Origin: Pseudomonas indica NBRC 103045
GTDB lineage: Bacteria; Pseudomonadota; Gammaproteobacteria; Pseudomonadales; Pseudomonadaceae
Assembly (NCBI RefSeq): GCF_002091635.1
Contig: NZ_BDAC01000009.1
Span: 62,001 to 126,000 of the forward strand
Direction of reading: 5' to 3'
DNA: 64,000 nucleotides
Made by a program: the position numbers and the translations under genes. Position 1 is the first letter of the stretch. Every line of letters begins with the position of its first letter. Below the pieces are notes generated by a model. The model had not been told where the DNA came from and made no database searches. It saw only the letters and a list, made by a program, of their open reading frames with translations. Positions 1-8,669 of the stretch are shown piece by piece.

Positions 1-1
1 T

Positions 2-1465
2 AAGCAACTCTGGGATACACCCAACACAAAATGGGAAGCGGTTGGTCAGTTGAAGACGCGGGGATACAAGGCTCGGCCTTTACGGCGGGTCTATATTCCG
101 AAGTCGGATGGCCGGGAGCGCCCTCTGGGCATTCCGACCATGACGGATCGGGCCATGCAGGCGCTATATTTGCTGGCTCTATCTCCTGTCGCAGAAACCA
201 AGGGCGATCCAAATAGCTACGGCTTCAGGATCGAGCGCTCTACAGCAGATGCGATGGCGCAGTTGTTCGTGTGCCTCTCGGCGAAAGTTTCAGCTCGCTG
301 GGTGCTGGACGCGGACATCGAAGGATTCTTCGACAACATCAACCACGAGTGGCTGATAAGGAACGTCCCTACGGATACACGGGTACTCCGGCAGTGGTTG
401 AAAGCCGGGGTTATCCACCGGGGACAGCTACATGCAACGGACGCGGGTACGCCACAGGGAGGCATCATCTCCCCAACACTGGCAAACCTGGCGCTCGATG
501 GTCTGGAATCGCTCCTCAAGCAGCATCTAGGAGTGACGAGGGCGAAGAAGCTAAAAGTCAACGTGGTGCGTTACGCGGATGACTTCGTAATTACCGGGGC
601 CTCTTTTGAGGTTTTGGAAAAAGAAGTCAAACCATGGATCGAGCATTTCCTGGCGGTACGCGGGTTACGGCTCTCTCCCAAGAAAACTCGTATCGTCCAC
701 ATAGATGAAGGCTTCAACTTCCTCGGATGGAACTTCCGGAAATACGATGGAACGTTGTTGATCAAGCCGAACAAAAAGAACATCAAAGCGTTCTACGGCA
801 AGATCAAGGAGGTCATCGACACCCACAAGACGAGCAAGCAGGAAGACCTGATCCGACTGCTGAATCCAATCTTGAGGGGATGGGCGCTTTACCATCAGCC
901 AGTAGTAGCCAAACAGGCGTACAGCCGGATGGACAACAGGGTTTTTCTCAAACTCTGGCGTTGGGCGAAAAGGCGGCACCCGAACAAGTCCCTGGAATGG
1001 ATTCGGAAGAAGTATTTCCGGCCACAAGGGGATAGAGGATGGGTGTTCGCTACCACGGTTCTGGATACCGATGGGACAACTCGGGAGATCGAGCTGTACT
1101 CGCTTGCGGGCACACCGATCGAGCGGCACAAGAAGATAAGTGGGGAATACAATCCCTACGACACAGCCATGGAGGCCATGGGCGAAAAGCTGCGGATGGC
1201 TCGGATGCTGAATAAGCTGAAGTACCGGAAGCAGATAAGCAGCCTATACGCTAGTCAAAAAGGGCTGTGCGCGCTCTGCAAACAACCGATAACCAGGGAA
1301 ACCGGGTGGAATGACCACCACATCATATACCGCTCACAAGGCGGTGGTGACTCCCTGGAGAACCGGGTACTATTGCACCCCGATTGCCACCACCAGCTCC
1401 ACGCACGTGGTCTGTACGTGAGCAAACCGGCCCCCTCGGGGGTTTTGGATAGGCTTGAGCCGTAA
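2..1465 (+). CDS. ltrA: Group II intron reverse transcriptase/maturase with HNH endonuclease domain (5'-truncated by window)
   Basis: The frame is open from base 2, so the real start is upstream and the TTG at 50 is not the start. The visible part has the RT palm with the YADD catalytic box (about 573-584), a maturase/X region (LRGWALYHQ...), and a C-terminal HNH zinc-type nuclease region: CALC, then DHHII, then N, then HPDCHHQLH. Such proteins splice the intron RNA and copy it into DNA targets (family knowledge). The stop at 1465 lies just inside domain V, as is common for these ORFs, which sit in domain IV and may run into the 3' domains. No frameshift or stop is seen in the visible part, so the protein could be functional. 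Confidence 0.9.
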   Translation, partial: KQLWDTPNTKWEAVGQLKTRGYKARPLRRVYIPKSDGRERPLGIPTMTDRAMQALYLLALSPVAETKGDPNSYGFRIERSTADAMAQLFVCLSAKVSARWVLDADIEGFFDNINHEWLIRNVPTDTRVLRQWLKAGVIHRGQLHATDAGTPQGGIISPTLANLALDGLESLLKQHLGVTRAKKLKVNVVRYADDFVITGASFEVLEKEVKPWIEHFLAVRGLRLSPKKTRIVHIDEGFNFLGWNFRKYDGTLLIKPNKKNIKAFYGKIKEVIDTHKTSKQEDLIRLLNPILRGWALYHQPVVAKQAYSRMDNRVFLKLWRWAKRRHPNKSLEWIRKKYFRPQGDRGWVFATTVLDTDGTTREIELYSLAGTPIERHKKISGEYNPYDTAMEAMGEKLRMARMLNKLKYRKQISSLYASQKGLCALCKQPITRETGWNDHHIIYRSQGGGDSLENRVLLHPDCHHQLHARGLYVSKPAPSGVLDRLEP

Positions 1466-1532
1466 GCGCTGAAAAGCGCACGTACGGTTCTTAGGGGGGG
1501 AGTCGGTCAGTAATGACCGGCCCCTACCCGAC
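1457..1532 (+). ncRNA. Group II intron domains V and VI
   Basis: Domain V is 1457-1490. It has the GAGCCGTA...TACGGTTC outer helix, the AGC-type catalytic base region and a GAAA loop. Domain VI follows, with G-run/C-run pairing and an inner GGTCA-GTAA-TGACC hairpin (about 1505-1518). These are the catalytic and branch-point domains. The branch A was not assigned with certainty. Confidence 0.85.
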
Positions 1533-1537
1533 TCTGG

Positions 1538-1614
1538 GGGCCTGTAGCTCAGTCGGTTAGAGCAGAGGACTCATAATCCTTTGGTCCAGGGTTCGAGTCC
1601 CTGCGGGCCCACCA
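1538..1614 (+). tRNA. tRNA with CAT anticodon, probably tRNA-Ile2 (lysidine type)
   Basis: A 77-nt cloverleaf can be folded by eye: acceptor GGGCCTG/CGGGCCC, D arm GCTC/GAGC, anticodon loop CTCATAA, T arm CAGGG-TTCGAGT-CCCTG, and encoded CCA. The anticodon CAT allows elongator Met or Ile2. The acceptor has C4-G69 and C5-G68, known positive determinants for TilS, which favours Ile2. E. coli elongator Met has different pairs there. The gene sits 5 bases after a group II intron, so its promoter must lie upstream of the intron or within it. Its 3' half is duplicated at 9170. Confidence 0.93.
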
Positions 1615-1787
1615 CCTTCAAAGCCGCGCACTGCGTAGGCGCATAACAGCGACCTGCTACCACAACATCCCGTTTCTTAGTTCTATGAACTGGATGGCAT
1701 CTTCTTCTACGAACGAACCTGCTCCGGAACATCATGCGCGACGGACGCATACAGTTCCGCAAGGCGTCGCACGGCTTGATTAGACAA

Positions 1788-1850
1788 TGAGCCGAATAGC
1801 TCGCACAATCAGCTCAATAAATGAGCCGAATAACCCCTCTAATCGGCTCA
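1788..1850. promoter_or_regulatory. Repeat operator upstream of fic-like gene
   Basis: TGAGCCGAATA occurs at 1788-1798 and again at 1822-1832. The reverse complement TGAGCCGATTA lies at 1840-1850. The second and third copies form an 8-bp inverted repeat (TGAGCCGA...TCGGCTCA). All three sit just before the likely Fic start. Because the Fic protein ends in a winged-helix domain, autoregulation at these sites is plausible but inferred. Confidence 0.55.
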
Positions 1851-1853
1851 CAG

Positions 1854-2990
1854 ATGAGCAAGCGCCCCATGAACGACCCCATCTGGATCTGGCAGCAGCC
1901 CGACTGGCCCCAATTCAGCTGGCAAGCCGAACAGCTTGCCCCGCTGCTGCGCGCCTGCACCCAGGCTCAGGGGCGTTTGCTCGGCATGCTCGGTGCTGTT
2001 GGTGGTGATACCGAAGTGCAGAGCAGCCTGGATGCCATGCTGCAGAACATTGTCACCTCATCAGCCATCGAGGGTGAACAGCTGAATGTCGGCTCGGTGC
2101 GTTCATCACTGGCACGGCGCCTGGGGCTGAACGAAGAAGGCCGCACCACCTCTCGCTCCGAAGGCCTGGCGGAACTGCTACTCGATGCCACCCGCGCACA
2201 CCAACAACCGCTGGACGAACAGCGACTTTTCACCTGGCACCGTTGGCTATTCCCCAGCGACGGCCAATTGCTAGCTCGGCCACTACACATCGGCGCACTG
2301 CGCGGCGAAGAGCCCATGCAGGTGGTTTCCGGTCGCATCGACCAACCGACCGTACATTTCGAAGCGCCTCCGCGAGCAGGACTGGAAGCGCAACTGGCGA
2401 ACTTTCTCGCCTGGTTCGAGAGCAGCCGCAGCGATGCCAGCCTCGATCCCTTTCTGCGCGCCGGCATTGCCCATTTCTGGTTCGTGACCCTGCACCCATT
2501 CGATGACGGCAACGGCCGCCTCACTCGTGCCATCACCGACCAGGCATTAGCTCAGGGCGAGCAGCAGGCCATCCGTTTTTACGCCATGTCAGCTAGCATC
2601 CTCTACGACCGTGCCGGTTACTACCGCATCCTCGAAGCCAGCCAGAAAGGCACCCTGGATATCACCGCCTGGCTGCAGTGGTTTCTCGAAACCTTGCTCA
2701 AGAGCCTGGAGCAAGCCCTTGCCCGTATAGACCGCGTGCTGGTCAAGGCGCGCTTCTGGCAGGCACACCGCTGCCAAACCCTATCGGCGGAGCAAGTCAA
2801 AGTGCTTAACCGCCTGCTCGATGGCTGCGAACGGGGTTTCGAAAACGGTATTAGCGCAGCCCAGTACCAAGCCGTGGCCAAGGTATCCAAAGCAACCGCG
2901 ACCCGCCATCTGAGCGACCTGCTGGAAAAAGGCTGCATCGAGCGGCTGCCCGGTGGCGGGCGCAGCACCCGTTACCAGATAGCACACTGA
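1854..2990 (+). CDS. Fic family protein with N-terminal Fic_N/DUF4172-type region and C-terminal winged helix
   Basis: Fic enzymes transfer AMP or another nucleotide-derived group to target proteins. The catalytic motif HPFDDGNGRLTR is complete (about residues 214-225 from this start). An inhibitory-helix motif, SSAIEGEQ, lies near residue 69 and places it in the class with the N-terminal intramolecular inhibitor. The last ~60 residues (VSKATATRHLSDLLEKGCIERL) read as a winged-helix DNA-binding domain. The frame is open back to an ATG at 1821, but that ATG is inside the inverted repeat, so 1854 or 1869 is preferred; neither has a strong ribosome site. No separate antitoxin gene is adjacent. 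The target is unknown. Its GC content is closer to the host than that of the next genes. Confidence 0.88.
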   Translation: MSKRPMNDPIWIWQQPDWPQFSWQAEQLAPLLRACTQAQGRLLGMLGAVGGDTEVQSSLDAMLQNIVTSSAIEGEQLNVGSVRSSLARRLGLNEEGRTTSRSEGLAELLLDATRAHQQPLDEQRLFTWHRWLFPSDGQLLARPLHIGALRGEEPMQVVSGRIDQPTVHFEAPPRAGLEAQLANFLAWFESSRSDASLDPFLRAGIAHFWFVTLHPFDDGNGRLTRAITDQALAQGEQQAIRFYAMSASILYDRAGYYRILEASQKGTLDITAWLQWFLETLLKSLEQALARIDRVLVKARFWQAHRCQTLSAEQVKVLNRLLDGCERGFENGISAAQYQAVAKVSKATATRHLSDLLEKGCIERLPGGGRSTRYQIAH

Positions 2991-3273
2991 GCTCCTGAGC
3001 CGAGCCTGTCAGCCCCTGGTGCGTCATTGCGCCGTAGGACAATGTCGCGATTCTCTTGAGGCCAATTGGCTGCCTGACGGACGGTCAGCTCGCGGTCACG
3101 TTACGGTTTGTCGCAATGCCCGCTGCTTTCGCCGCCACCTGAACTAGTCTCTTCCGACCCAAGGAGCGCCACAGTTCCGCATTGGAGTGCCAGCCAAGTG
3201 TCCCCGTTACGTACGTATAGTCTAGAATTACATACCGCTTTTGGCGTTTAGGTAAGCGGTCTACGGAGGAATC

Positions 3274-4158
3274 GTGTCACCAAATGCATCACAGCTCTCA
3301 GCGCTATCACGGCTGTTTTCCCCTGGCGTTTTCCGTGAAATTTCACAAAAAGGGCAGTCGGCGCTGTTTGCTCGCCTATTCTCGCAGACGGGAATTGTCG
3401 GCAGGTCAAACCAAACGGTTGCTGATGCTTTCGATGCAGCGTTTGCAATTCTCCGACGCGCCGGTTACCGAGACGAGTACGTCTATCGCGCTGCGTTGAC
3501 ACAAAATGTTTTACTCGGCACTCATTCTCTCAATAGTGCCAGCATGCTCACCGAGTTCCGTGCGGGGTCTTGCAAAGCCGACTTAGCGATCTTGAACGGA
3601 ACAGCAACAGTTTATGAAATAAAGTCCGAACGAGACTCCCTTACTCGACTAGAAAACCAAATTAATAACTATAAAAAAGTCTTCGCCAAGATATACGTTA
3701 TTGCGGGTGAGGCACACGTCAATAGCGTACTGAGCAATACGCCTCTCGATATTGGTGTAATGTGCCTCAACCGCCGAAGCCATATTTCAAAAATTCGCGA
3801 GGCTGTTGATAGATCAGAGAGTGTATGCCCCATTACAATCTTCGAGTCACTACGTGCCGACGAAGCCCGCTCTATTCTTAATGATCTTGGCGTAATAGTT
3901 CCGGACGTACCGAACACTATACTGCGCAGTACTATGCGCGACTGTTATGCGCAGCTTGCACCAAAAGACGTTCACCACGCGATGGTTCGCACCCTGAAAC
4001 GCACACGGAGCCTTGCCCCTCTCAGCGAATTTATTGAGAGACTGCCGTTATCGCTACGTCCCATAGCGCTTTCGGTACAAATACGCAACACTGTTCAACA
4101 GCAGCGTTTTATTGAAGCCGTAAGCCTCCCTCTCATCAAAGCCATGGACTGGAAATAA
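3274..4158 (+). CDS. sce7726 family protein, PD-(D/E)XK nuclease-like
   Basis: This is the first gene of a tight three-gene cassette. The GTG start has a strong GGAGGA ribosome site 4 bases upstream. The 294-residue protein matches the sce7726 family from memory. The pattern E94...D103...E115-x-K117, followed by a Q129/Y133 helix and then a YVIAG strand, fits the core of PD-(D/E)XK nucleases. Cleavage activity is therefore inferred, not shown. The next gene starts 5 bases after the stop, so the two are almost certainly co-translated. sce7726 and sce7725 genes are usually found as a pair. The cell role is not established as far as I know. The gene is AT-rich relative to the host. Confidence 0.8.
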   Translation: MSPNASQLSALSRLFSPGVFREISQKGQSALFARLFSQTGIVGRSNQTVADAFDAAFAILRRAGYRDEYVYRAALTQNVLLGTHSLNSASMLTEFRAGSCKADLAILNGTATVYEIKSERDSLTRLENQINNYKKVFAKIYVIAGEAHVNSVLSNTPLDIGVMCLNRRSHISKIREAVDRSESVCPITIFESLRADEARSILNDLGVIVPDVPNTILRSTMRDCYAQLAPKDVHHAMVRTLKRTRSLAPLSEFIERLPLSLRPIALSVQIRNTVQQQRFIEAVSLPLIKAMDWK

Positions 4159-4163
4159 TCTGA

Positions 4164-5096
4164 ATGTATTATCCATATTTTCGCGGAAAACAATTCGAGC
4201 TGATTTCCGTACGTGACAACGCTCCGCTTATGGCTGCATCGAATTTTGCACCTATAATCGAGCCCGTCCGAGAGGCATTGAGCGGCCTTGAGAGATCAAT
4301 AAAAGCAGTATGCGAAGCAAATGGAAGAGCGATAGTGATCGTTAACCCATATCATGGCGATCATAGAGAAAACGGGGCCGGAATAACGGATTTCATCCGG
4401 GAATATATTGATAGCCCTTCGATTGGTGCCGGAATTCTGCTCCGCCAAGATATGGGAATAGCGGAGGCGATGCAGCTTTGCGAACGACACCACCAACATC
4501 AGCTGAACTTTATTCATGCAGGGTTCACACATGGGAAGGAGTTGGCACAAGAGCTAGGAGAGAGGCTGACTACCACACGCCAGATTTTTAATGAGAGCCA
4601 CTGCCAAAAAACTTACCGAAAGCACTTTATCGGAAGCGAGCGCATTCTTCTACGCGACGGATTCAAACGTCGGCGAAATCGAGACTACCCGCCAGTTGAG
4701 TTGTTTTCTGATCTTAATGTGACCTTCGAAGAAGAAGGCATGAATGCTTTCGGAGACTTTTCTATTGTCGGGGATGATTATTCCGAATCTGGCGGCCCAG
4801 CTTATGCGGTAGCTATCCACCTAACATTCATCGACCCCGATCAAGATGATGCAATGTTTATATATCACTTTGTATCTACAAGCCAAGATACGCCTACTGA
4901 TCCGGCAGGAAAGTTTGCTGAAGCGCTTGATAAGCTAATTGCAAAATTGGAGTCAGGGAATTCCAAACTATACGAAACAGACGCTCTAAAAGAGTTGCGC
5001 TTGCTTCATGCAAAGAGGCATTTCCCTGGATTGGGCTACCTAAAGAAAATCTCGTTAAATCATCACATTGAGACCATGGCCCAATTTTTTAGCTGA
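4164..5096 (+). CDS. sce7725 family protein (partner of sce7726)
   Basis: The 310-residue protein opens with MYYPYFRGKQFELISVRD, the hallmark N-terminus of the sce7725 family, which is related to the phage T4 'beta protein' group. It lacks membrane segments and shows alternating strand/helix pattern suggestive of a TIM-barrel-like fold, though that is only a guess. Spacing is 5 bases to the gene before and 8 to the gene after, so it sits in the middle of an operon. No catalytic motif can be assigned. Its fixed pairing with a nuclease-like protein suggests a sensor or immunity role, which is inference. Confidence 0.75.
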   Translation: MYYPYFRGKQFELISVRDNAPLMAASNFAPIIEPVREALSGLERSIKAVCEANGRAIVIVNPYHGDHRENGAGITDFIREYIDSPSIGAGILLRQDMGIAEAMQLCERHHQHQLNFIHAGFTHGKELAQELGERLTTTRQIFNESHCQKTYRKHFIGSERILLRDGFKRRRNRDYPPVELFSDLNVTFEEEGMNAFGDFSIVGDDYSESGGPAYAVAIHLTFIDPDQDDAMFIYHFVSTSQDTPTDPAGKFAEALDKLIAKLESGNSKLYETDALKELRLLHAKRHFPGLGYLKKISLNHHIETMAQFFS

Positions 5097-5104
5097 GACA
5101 ATTT

Positions 5105-6130
5105 ATGCCTGCCTACTGCTGCCCTGAGTGCTTTGGTGACCGCGGCTTAAAGCAAAGCATTATTCCGCTGATCTCCAAGACGGTTGGAAGATGTGACTTC
5201 TGTGATGCCACCGAGCAGAACCTAGTAGAACCCCAAGCCCTTGCAGAATGGTTTCATCTCTTAATCAGTATTTATGAACCAGATACAAACGGCAAGCTTC
5301 TAGTTGAGTGGTTGAAAGAGGATTGGGAACTTTTTTCAAACCCGAAAATGGATATTGCTCATGCGAAAGAATTGCTAGGCGAAATACTTGACGACGGAGA
5401 TATTGTTCGCCGGAACTTCTCTCCATCTGAGAAGTATAAAAGTGAAGTTCTTGTTAGGTGGGAGACCCTCCGCGACGAGTTAATGTACAAAAATCGCTAT
5501 TTTTTAGACGAACCTTTAGATACGGATCGCCTTAAAGAACTATTAGATCATCTACCTGCAGACAATTTACCTCAATTATGGTATCGAGCTCGAATACGCA
5601 CTGGTCAATCCAACTATGATATAAAAGATATGGGCCCACCGCCCAATCGATTAGCATCTCATGGTCGAGCAAATCCGCCTGGCATTCCATATTTGTACGT
5701 TGGTTCACAGCCGGACACAGCAGCATCGGAAGTACGGCCTCACACTGGCGAAGTCGCTTGCGTTGCGGAATTCGCTATAACTACCCCTCTTAGAGCGGTT
5801 GATCTTCGACATCCCAGAAGACTCGTATCTCCATTTTTGCTAGGGGACGCTAGTGCCATTGGGCAACTGCGCGCAGACATTCCCTTTCTTGAGCGCTTAG
5901 GAGAGGAACTAACCAGGCCCGTCCTACCTCAAGGAGCAGCCATTGACTACGTCCCCAGCCAGTACCTTTGTGAATTTATAAAGAAGAGCGGCTATGACGG
6001 AGTTATATACCGAAGCTCAGTCAGTGACGGAATGAATTTGGCACTTTTTAACCCCGCCAAGGCAACGGGCGGAAATGTAAGCCTATACAAAATTAAACGA
6101 GTATTGGTGGACGTTCAGAGGGAGGGATGA
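5105..6130 (+). CDS. RES-domain protein with N-terminal zinc ribbon and HEPN/RES-type linker
   Basis: The 341-residue protein starts with CPEC (6-9) and CDFC (30-33), a likely zinc ribbon. A helical middle part is followed by a RES domain from about residue 157: WYRAR with R161, GR188, Y198, E209 (ASEVRPH), and a late block with Y282...SS304-305...N311. RES domains are NAD+-consuming toxins or ADP-ribosyltransferases in Xre-RES toxin-antitoxin pairs (known for the family). No Xre antitoxin is next to it. Instead it is the last gene of the sce7726-sce7725 cassette, which suggests a triggered NAD+-attacking effector. The stop is 28 bases from the end of the convergent 6159-6800 gene. Confidence 0.8.
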   Translation: MPAYCCPECFGDRGLKQSIIPLISKTVGRCDFCDATEQNLVEPQALAEWFHLLISIYEPDTNGKLLVEWLKEDWELFSNPKMDIAHAKELLGEILDDGDIVRRNFSPSEKYKSEVLVRWETLRDELMYKNRYFLDEPLDTDRLKELLDHLPADNLPQLWYRARIRTGQSNYDIKDMGPPPNRLASHGRANPPGIPYLYVGSQPDTAASEVRPHTGEVACVAEFAITTPLRAVDLRHPRRLVSPFLLGDASAIGQLRADIPFLERLGEELTRPVLPQGAAIDYVPSQYLCEFIKKSGYDGVIYRSSVSDGMNLALFNPAKATGGNVSLYKIKRVLVDVQREG

Positions 6131-6158
6131 AAATTATATTTTGACACTATCTGCTCCC

Positions 6159-6800
6159 TCATTGATCCGCCATCAATAAGTATACCGGCTTGTAACCACC
6201 CATATACCCAAATGGATGATAGCCACCAATCCCTCTACTCTTCGTAACGATAGATTTAACGGCGCCCAATATTATATCCAGACCGATCCATCCTGCCTCT
6301 AGTTCGACAATACGCAGGACTTCTTCGAGGTCGTCAATCACAAGCCTCTCATACGGGCCTTGATATAGAACTGACTCATTCACTGCAATGGTAAAATCTA
6401 CATCACTGGGCAACGCCTTGGCTAAGTTCACCCAAATAAACCGGTTGCAATGGCCCAGCTCTATTAGATTTTTTGCCAATGGGCAGCCGGCAATCATGGG
6501 AATACCTAAGCTATGTCCCACGGCGGCCGCCACAACTATTTCCTGATTAATCTTAACATGAATCAAGCCATCGTCAGCGTTCGAGATCTTAGGACGTCTA
6601 GCATAAAGACCTAACACTCTAAATCTCGACTCACGATGTAATCCCCTTGAAAATCTCGACCCCTCACGAGTCATCCATGGATAAATTGGGGTTACGAACG
6701 AATACCTCTCTTTCAGTTTTCTGACCAACTCAGGAATAAGCACATACTCTGCAGATCTTTCACAAACATAACTTACTAACTTAGACATAATCTTTGCCAC
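6159..6800 (-). CDS. Unrecognised protein downstream of retron RT
   Basis: I do not recognise this 213-residue protein. It starts with GTG at 6800 (an in-frame ATG lies four codons later), 13 bases after the retron RT stop, so it is probably in the same transcript. It looks soluble and alpha/beta: a strand-rich centre (residues ~80-160) and a glycine/tyrosine-rich tail (GGYHPFGYMGGYKPV). No catalytic motif is clear. Base composition matches the retron gene, so the two probably travelled together. Ec67-type retrons are usually described without a partner, since the TOPRIM domain is fused to the RT. It may be an accessory, a regulator or a passenger. Confidence 0.6.
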   Translation of the reverse strand: MAKIMSKLVSYVCERSAEYVLIPELVRKLKERYSFVTPIYPWMTREGSRFSRGLHRESRFRVLGLYARRPKISNADDGLIHVKINQEIVVAAAVGHSLGIPMIAGCPLAKNLIELGHCNRFIWVNLAKALPSDVDFTIAVNESVLYQGPYERLVIDDLEEVLRIVELEAGWIGLDIILGAVKSIVTKSRGIGGYHPFGYMGGYKPVYLLMADQ

Positions 6801-6813
6801 TAGCCAGCAGCCA

Positions 6814-8640
6814 TCACTTGATAGAGTTGTAGTGATCTATGCATTGTACAATCCTATCCAAAATTGGTCTAAACCCTACAAAATCAATATTTCCCTTTTT
6901 AGCCAAAACAACCTTCTTAGCAAACACCTCCTTTCCATACTCTTTAGCAGGATCCATCTTATTTGATGGGTTGAATGTTTTTCCGGAGACTATCTCTTTC
7001 AATGTGGACCGACTGAACAGATCCTCAATTGCTGTACTTTTTGCTGTACCCAAAGGGGTTAGCACTAGATAAAGATTATGAAGCACATGAATAAAATCCG
7101 AATTTCGGCACCCAGCAATCCCGAGTCCCGCCGGATAAACAGCTGCGTTAGTTATTTTACTTTTCAGCAAAACCTCAATGGAGTTAAAGCCTGTATCATT
7201 ATCTAAAATCACAATAACGGGATTAGCAGGCTTTGGCGCCATATAAAAGTCATAGTGCTTTTCGTATGTTTCTATGAAATCTTTAAGGTAAGAAGACCCA
7301 CCGTATAACTGAAGAAGAAATCTTGTCCGCTCATTATATTTAAACAGAGAAACCAAAAGCTCATAGGGTTTGGTTGAGGTCTTGGCTCTCGCAAGCTTTG
7401 GATATTCAGCGGCGAGTCTATTTATAGCTGATTTTATGTATACGTTGTCAGTCTTCCCCTCACAAAGAATCGTAGGCTTATCGTTACCGTAAAATGCTCG
7501 ATAATACAAAAATCTGCTAAAAGTTCGCTCCCTACCACTAAGAAGCCCACGAGTATTTAACTTGTGATTAGCCAGCGCATACTCTGGATTCAGCGGATTT
7601 TTTTGCCGCAGACGATTATAATAGTCAACCTGATCAATAAAATTCAGACGACCCTCCAACTCAAATATGTTGCCATCCTTGATTTCATCGCCGTCTTTTA
7701 TAGTGAACTTTCCGGTCCTAAAAAGTAAGTGACACTGAGATTTTACCGTTCGCCAATACTCACACTTCACATTGGGCTTTCTATTCACCACCAGACCAGT
7801 AACATCTTGACGAGAATCCTTATACTGAATCCGTGTTTTCTTTTTATTTATCTTCAGCCCCGCCCGAGCAAACTCACCCTTAAGATCATCGCCATATACG
7901 TAGCCTTCAGAATCCCACCTTACAAGATTTGAAGGGAAAACCTTTTCTCTCGTAGAGAAAGTTATATCATCTGCATAGCGCGAATACGTGCAAGAATTTT
8001 TCCTTGCGAGTGCCGCCAGCCTGATATCCAAGCCATGCGTAATCAGATTAGTTATGACTGGAGAGCAAGGACTCCCTTGCGGCAATTTATTATCGTAGCA
8101 AGCAATTTGCGCAATTACAGTGGCGACATCCGGATGAAGACGGAAGTTATTATTTTTTATGAAAAAACCTCTAACCCTTCCAAAATTAAAGCTATCAAAG
8201 AAATCCTTTATATCGATATTTAGAACGCTATTCTTATTTAAATGCATCAAAGCGTTTGTAATAATTGATCTCTTACGCACGAAACCATGAGACAACGTTG
8301 AGGTATAGACATACTCCACCCGCTTCGCTCTCTTACCATCTGAAAGCCTATCGGTTTTCGCAAACTTTCCTTTTGGCGCGCGCGGCGGCTTTGCTTTATT
8401 AATTTCGTCAATGCAATCTTGTAAAAGCGTAGAGAGCGACGACTGAACAGCCTTGAGGCGCTCAGACGGAGAGTTAATTTTTCGTATTCCACCGCTTTTC
8501 TTAGTAATATTAAAACTGGTGTACTGCGTAGAAGGTTTCAACACATACAACAGATACGTAAGAGCGGAGGCTTTAACTCCTAAAAGCAGCGCGAGTTCAG
8601 GCTTTGTTCGAACTGCCCGAAGAGCATCGACTTTTCTCAT
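6814..8640 (-). CDS. Retron Ec67-type reverse transcriptase fused to TOPRIM nuclease domain
   Basis: The 608-residue protein has retron RT signatures: NAxxH (N129-H133), catalytic D143 region (NIDIKDFFDSF), PQGSPCSP (187-194), YADD (222-225) and the VTG triplet (280-282). The C-terminal part carries a TOPRIM fold: ILCEGKTD with E394, and VIVILDND with D480 and D482. This RT-TOPRIM layout is that of retron Ec67 (Retron-Eco2). The RT copies the msd part of its non-coding RNA into msDNA; the RNA lies directly upstream at 8670-8794. Retrons are anti-phage abortive systems and the fused TOPRIM would be the toxin (family knowledge). ATG start at 8640. It is longer by ~20 residues than my recollection of Ec67. 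Confidence 0.92.
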   Translation of the reverse strand: MRKVDALRAVRTKPELALLLGVKASALTYLLYVLKPSTQYTSFNITKKSGGIRKINSPSERLKAVQSSLSTLLQDCIDEINKAKPPRAPKGKFAKTDRLSDGKRAKRVEYVYTSTLSHGFVRKRSIITNALMHLNKNSVLNIDIKDFFDSFNFGRVRGFFIKNNNFRLHPDVATVIAQIACYDNKLPQGSPCSPVITNLITHGLDIRLAALARKNSCTYSRYADDITFSTREKVFPSNLVRWDSEGYVYGDDLKGEFARAGLKINKKKTRIQYKDSRQDVTGLVVNRKPNVKCEYWRTVKSQCHLLFRTGKFTIKDGDEIKDGNIFELEGRLNFIDQVDYYNRLRQKNPLNPEYALANHKLNTRGLLSGRERTFSRFLYYRAFYGNDKPTILCEGKTDNVYIKSAINRLAAEYPKLARAKTSTKPYELLVSLFKYNERTRFLLQLYGGSSYLKDFIETYEKHYDFYMAPKPANPVIVILDNDTGFNSIEVLLKSKITNAAVYPAGLGIAGCRNSDFIHVLHNLYLVLTPLGTAKSTAIEDLFSRSTLKEIVSGKTFNPSNKMDPAKEYGKEVFAKKVVLAKKGNIDFVGFRPILDRIVQCIDHYNSIK

Positions 8641-8669
8641 TGTGCGGCACTGAGCTGAGGGGGGAAGGG

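Larger units (their letters stand above)
1..1532 (+). mobile_element. Group II intron, 3' part (5' end lies outside the window)
   Basis: The window opens inside a group II intron. Its intron-encoded protein is followed by a 34-nt domain V (1457-1490), a domain VI hairpin, and a 3' end that fits ...CTACCCGAC at 1532. The 3' exon starts 5 bases before a tRNA gene. The 5' ribozyme domains I-III and the start of the protein are not in the window, so intactness cannot be judged. The end at 1532 is inferred from the usual AY terminus of group II introns. Confidence 0.85.

Noticed and set aside
1571-1762. Minus-strand 63-codon frame ending GPQGLEPWTKGL
   Set aside because: It is antisense to the tRNA gene; this peptide tail is a known spurious product of tRNA loci.
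3001-3273. Small gene between Fic and sce7726
   Set aside because: No frame with a ribosome site or coding character is seen; the stretch probably holds only the promoter of the cassette.
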